Shown in pieces: positions 7,295-9,406 of a stretch of DNA of 9,406 nucleotides. How positions within the stretch are numbered: the first letter of the stretch is position 1; each line of letters starts with the position of its first letter. Location: the NCBI GenBank assembly GCA_023554435.1, contig JAMJQV010000180.1:1-9406 (forward strand), written 5' to 3'. The notes under the pieces are model-generated. The model was not told the origin of the DNA, made no database searches, and saw nothing but the letters and a program-made list of their open reading frames with translations. The translations under genes and the position numbers were made by a program. This DNA comes from Gemmatimonadota bacterium. GTDB lineage: Bacteria; Gemmatimonadota; Gemmatimonadetes; Palauibacterales; Palauibacteraceae.

Positions 7295-8395
7295 TCAGAA
7301 CCCGGTCGGCGTCCGCCACACGATATGGTGCTCCGTGTCGGCGATCATCACCAGGCCGAACGGCGACGTGGCGACCCCGAGCGGGGACCACAGGCCCGCG
7401 ACGCCCGCGTCGATCAGGTTGCCGGCGAAATCGGTGTCTCCGCTGCCGGCGAACGTATTGATCAGGGGTGAGAGCAGGCTCACGATTCGGACCCGGTTGT
7501 TGGAGCGATCCGCAACGTACAGGCTGCGTCCGTCGGCCGCGGCCGCGACATCGCGCGGGTCGGAGAGGGCCGCGGACAGCGGATCTCCGCCGTCACCGGA
7601 GAACCCGGCGGTCCCGGTCCCGGCGATCGTCGTGATGATCCCGGTCGCGAGGTCGACGGCGCGAACCCGGTGGTTGCCGGCGTCCGCGACGTACAACACG
7701 CCGCCGGCGATGTCGATTCCGGCCGGGAAGTAGATCAGCGCATCCGCAGCCGACCCGCCGTCACCGCCATAGCCCGCTTCGCCAGTCCCTGCCACGGTCG
7801 CCAGAGTGCCGTCCGGCAGAATCGTCCGGATGCGGTGCGACCTTCCCTCGGCGAAGTACACGCGACCGTTGTCATCGACCGCCACGCCCCGGGGACTGCG
7901 GATCGGTGATTCCGCTGCGATCGCACCGTCGGGTGTCGTCTCCGACTCTCCCGTGCCGGCCAGCAGGACCCGGGCTCCTGTCACCGCATCGAATCGCCAC
8001 ACCCGGTGGCCCAGGTCGTCGGCCACGAGCAGTCCGCCAGTGCCGTCCACGGCCAGGGCCACCGGCTCCTTGAGACAGGCGACCGAACACGACAGGGCGT
8101 CATCCACGACCACCCGCACGTCGCCGGCTGATGTCACCGCCAGGATTCGCCGGTTGCCCCGGTCCGCCAGATACAGCACCCCATCGAGGTCCATGTCCAG
8201 CCCGGACGGGAAGCGAAGCAGCGTCTCCGTCGCCGAGCTTCCGACGGCCCGGCCGGGTTCATCCGGCGCACCCGCCACGATGCGCATGAGACCGGGGGTG
8301 TCACCCAGAATCGATACCGGCTCGCCGCACGCCGTCCAGGTGATGGTCGAGACTGCCACGACGAGGCCGAGGATCAGGGAAGCGGGACGACCCAT
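7295..8395 (-). CDS. Exported NHL-repeat beta-propeller protein
   Basis: The 366-residue product is built from NHL repeats, which fold as a beta-propeller usually used for binding. No catalytic residues are evident. The N-terminus has a signal sequence with hydrophobic residues 6-20 and Cys23 in WTAC|G. This could be a lipoprotein site, but Trp at -3 is a poor lipobox, so simple secretion is equally possible. Blades follow the 'P-x-G-hydrophobic ... LYVADxxNxRhR' pattern: about residues 63-88, 111-136, 168-192, 224-247, 280-304 and 338-361. Their connecting loops carry AGTG-like motifs at a period near 56 residues. Two loops, about 201-214 and 257-270, have the full GDGG form. The ATG at 8395 has AAAGGGGGA four bases upstream. 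It overlaps the end of the PD40 gene by 22 bp, so the two are likely co-translated. The NHL fold is clear; the function is unknown. Confidence 0.85.
   Translation of the reverse strand: MGRPASLILGLVVAVSTITWTACGEPVSILGDTPGLMRIVAGAPDEPGRAVGSSATETLLRFPSGLDMDLDGVLYLADRGNRRILAVTSAGDVRVVVDDALSCSVACLKEPVALAVDGTGGLLVADDLGHRVWRFDAVTGARVLLAGTGESETTPDGAIAAESPIRSPRGVAVDDNGRVYFAEGRSHRIRTILPDGTLATVAGTGEAGYGGDGGSAADALIYFPAGIDIAGGVLYVADAGNHRVRAVDLATGIITTIAGTGTAGFSGDGGDPLSAALSDPRDVAAAADGRSLYVADRSNNRVRIVSLLSPLINTFAGSGDTDFAGNLIDAGVAGLWSPLGVATSPFGLVMIADTEHHIVWRTPTGF
7586..7795 (-). repeat. Pair of NHL loop repeats within the propeller gene
   Basis: Minus-strand bases 7795-7754 and 7627-7586 encode near-identical 14-residue loops, VAGTGEAGYGGDGG and IAGTGTAGFSGDGG, set exactly 56 residues (168 bases) apart. 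Shorter AGTG or AGSG forms recur at residues 145-149 and 315-319. These are protein-level blade repeats, not a mobile or tandem DNA repeat. Confidence 0.7.
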
Positions 8396-9406
8396 ATGTC
8401 CCCCTTTCCATCTGCCCCTCGTTTGGTGAAGGCGAGTTCGGTTCCGTCAGGCGACACAGCGGGTTCCGTTCCACCCTCCGTGCCGTCGACCCGGCCCAGC
8501 ACTCCGCCGCCGGCCGCAACACGCCAGATGCCGTCGGATCGCGCCACGAACACCCACTCTCCGTCTGGCGACCAGGCCGGATCGGTGCCTTCCAGCAGTT
8601 CGGTCGGCTCACCACCGGCGGCCGGAATCACCAGCACGGCGGTTCGCCCGATCGGCCACTGAGTCCGTTCTTCGACGCAAACCACGATCAAGCCGGTTGT
8701 TCCCTCGGACAGATGCTGGCAGGTGGTTCGAAGCTCTGGACCGCGCTCCAGCCGCGTGAAGGCGATCGAAGTTCCGTCGGGGCTCCACGCAGGCCAGCTG
8801 GCGTCATCGGTGCCGGGAATCGCTGCGGATTCGGTCTCGCCCGGGGTCCATACGAGCAGTTGCAGTCCGTCCGATGTCACCAGGCGCCCGCCATCCGGGT
8901 GCCACGAGGGTCGAACGGGAAGCAGGCTCGTTTCGTTGAAGCGACGCTGGAACGGGTGCAGACGCGTGATCCACACGCCTGGAAGGGCAAAGGGGTGCCT
9001 GGAGTCATCGAACTCGACCCCGTCGAACGTGAGCGCCAGCGTCGGATCCTGCTCCGCCGGAGTAGTGGCTCCCGGAACGCGCACACGCAGGCGTCCGCGC
9101 TGGAGAGTCGGCGGTGCTGGCGCCTCGTCGGTGGCATCACACGAAGTCTGCTGAGCCGTGCAGACTCCCTGGTCCCCGAGAAGCTGCGCGTACGCGATGC
9201 GGCCCGTTTCCGGTTCGACTGCCGGAGCCAGGAGCTCCGGCGCGGTAGCGCGCGCCGGCTGAAGTACGGAAAACACGGTTGAGACCGTGCCTCCCTCCGC
9301 CGGAATGGACACGAGCACTCCGTCCGAACGGGCCAGGTCGCCGAAGCCCTCCGCCACGTACAGGATCGAGTCCCCGCCGAGCGACCACGCGGGTGATCGA
9401 TCGTCG
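8374..9406 (-). CDS. TolB-type (PD40/WD40-like) propeller protein, 5'-partial
   Basis: The start is beyond the right edge. The frame is open across the last 49 bases and reads DDRSPAWSLGGDSILYV, itself a PD40 blade, so the GTG at 9357 is an internal codon. The visible part is 343 residues. PD40 blade signatures (x-PAWSPDG-x-x-hydrophobic) occur near visible residues 5-17, 167-177, 204-216, 275-287 and 314-326. The last blade ends GDIWVVPLP at the C-terminus. The family includes TolB and the non-catalytic propellers of peptidases; no hydrolase domain follows here. Four cysteines fall in two close pairs (C82/C89 and C229/C243 in visible numbering), which suggests disulfides and therefore an extracytoplasmic protein. 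Between the first and second clear blades (about residues 55-160) the repeat is hard to see. The gene overlaps the NHL-repeat gene by 22 bp, and the two probably act together or in the same compartment. It is probably not TolB itself, since no tol/pal genes are visible. Confidence 0.8.
   Translation of the reverse strand, partial: DDRSPAWSLGGDSILYVAEGFGDLARSDGVLVSIPAEGGTVSTVFSVLQPARATAPELLAPAVEPETGRIAYAQLLGDQGVCTAQQTSCDATDEAPAPPTLQRGRLRVRVPGATTPAEQDPTLALTFDGVEFDDSRHPFALPGVWITRLHPFQRRFNETSLLPVRPSWHPDGGRLVTSDGLQLLVWTPGETESAAIPGTDDASWPAWSPDGTSIAFTRLERGPELRTTCQHLSEGTTGLIVVCVEERTQWPIGRTAVLVIPAAGGEPTELLEGTDPAWSPDGEWVFVARSDGIWRVAAGGGVLGRVDGTEGGTEPAVSPDGTELAFTKRGADGKGDIWVVPLP
8400..8407 (-). promoter_or_regulatory. 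Ribosome binding site of the NHL gene
   Basis: On the minus strand AAAGGGGG ends four bases before the ATG at 8395. It lies inside the end of the preceding gene's coding sequence, as expected for a coupled gene pair. Confidence 0.55.

Overview
The window looks like ordinary chromosomal DNA from a GC-rich, diderm (Gram-negative-type) bacterium. Two genes encode predicted outer-membrane beta-barrels with signal peptides, two encode predicted exported beta-propellers, and the coding density is high. The signal peptides ending in an A-x-A-Q type cleavage region, together with the mix of exported propeller proteins, would suit Gemmatimonadota or a similar phylum. That placement is only an inference, because there is no rRNA or marker gene here. 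I see no tRNA, rRNA, CRISPR array, insertion sequence, integrase or phage gene.

Layout. Plus strand, 1-4215: (1) a putative porin (18-1193); (2) a 143-bp gap; (3) a 502-residue MscS-family mechanosensitive channel (1337-2845); (4) an outer-membrane protein with a FadL/OmpP1-like N-terminal motif (2842-4215), whose GTG start overlaps the channel stop codon by 4 bp behind a near-perfect Shine-Dalgarno sequence. Minus strand, 4234-9406, read right to left: (5) a WD40-like/TolB-type (PD40) propeller protein whose start lies beyond the right edge; (6) an NHL-repeat propeller protein overlapping it by 22 bp; (7) after a 97-bp gap, the E1 component of 2-oxoglutarate dehydrogenase (sucA). The two blocks converge with only 18 bp between stop codons.

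How they fit together. The plus-strand genes form an envelope group: a pore, a channel that relieves osmotic tension, and an outer-membrane barrel. The channel and the barrel are almost certainly co-transcribed. The minus-strand pair are probably exported proteins that are translationally coupled. sucA is a complete, canonical TCA-cycle enzyme, but the E2 (sucB) and E3 (lpd) partners are not next to it. The window shows no convincing new system. The most curious points are the channel/barrel coupling, the tandem propeller genes with paired cysteines, and the isolated E1 gene.
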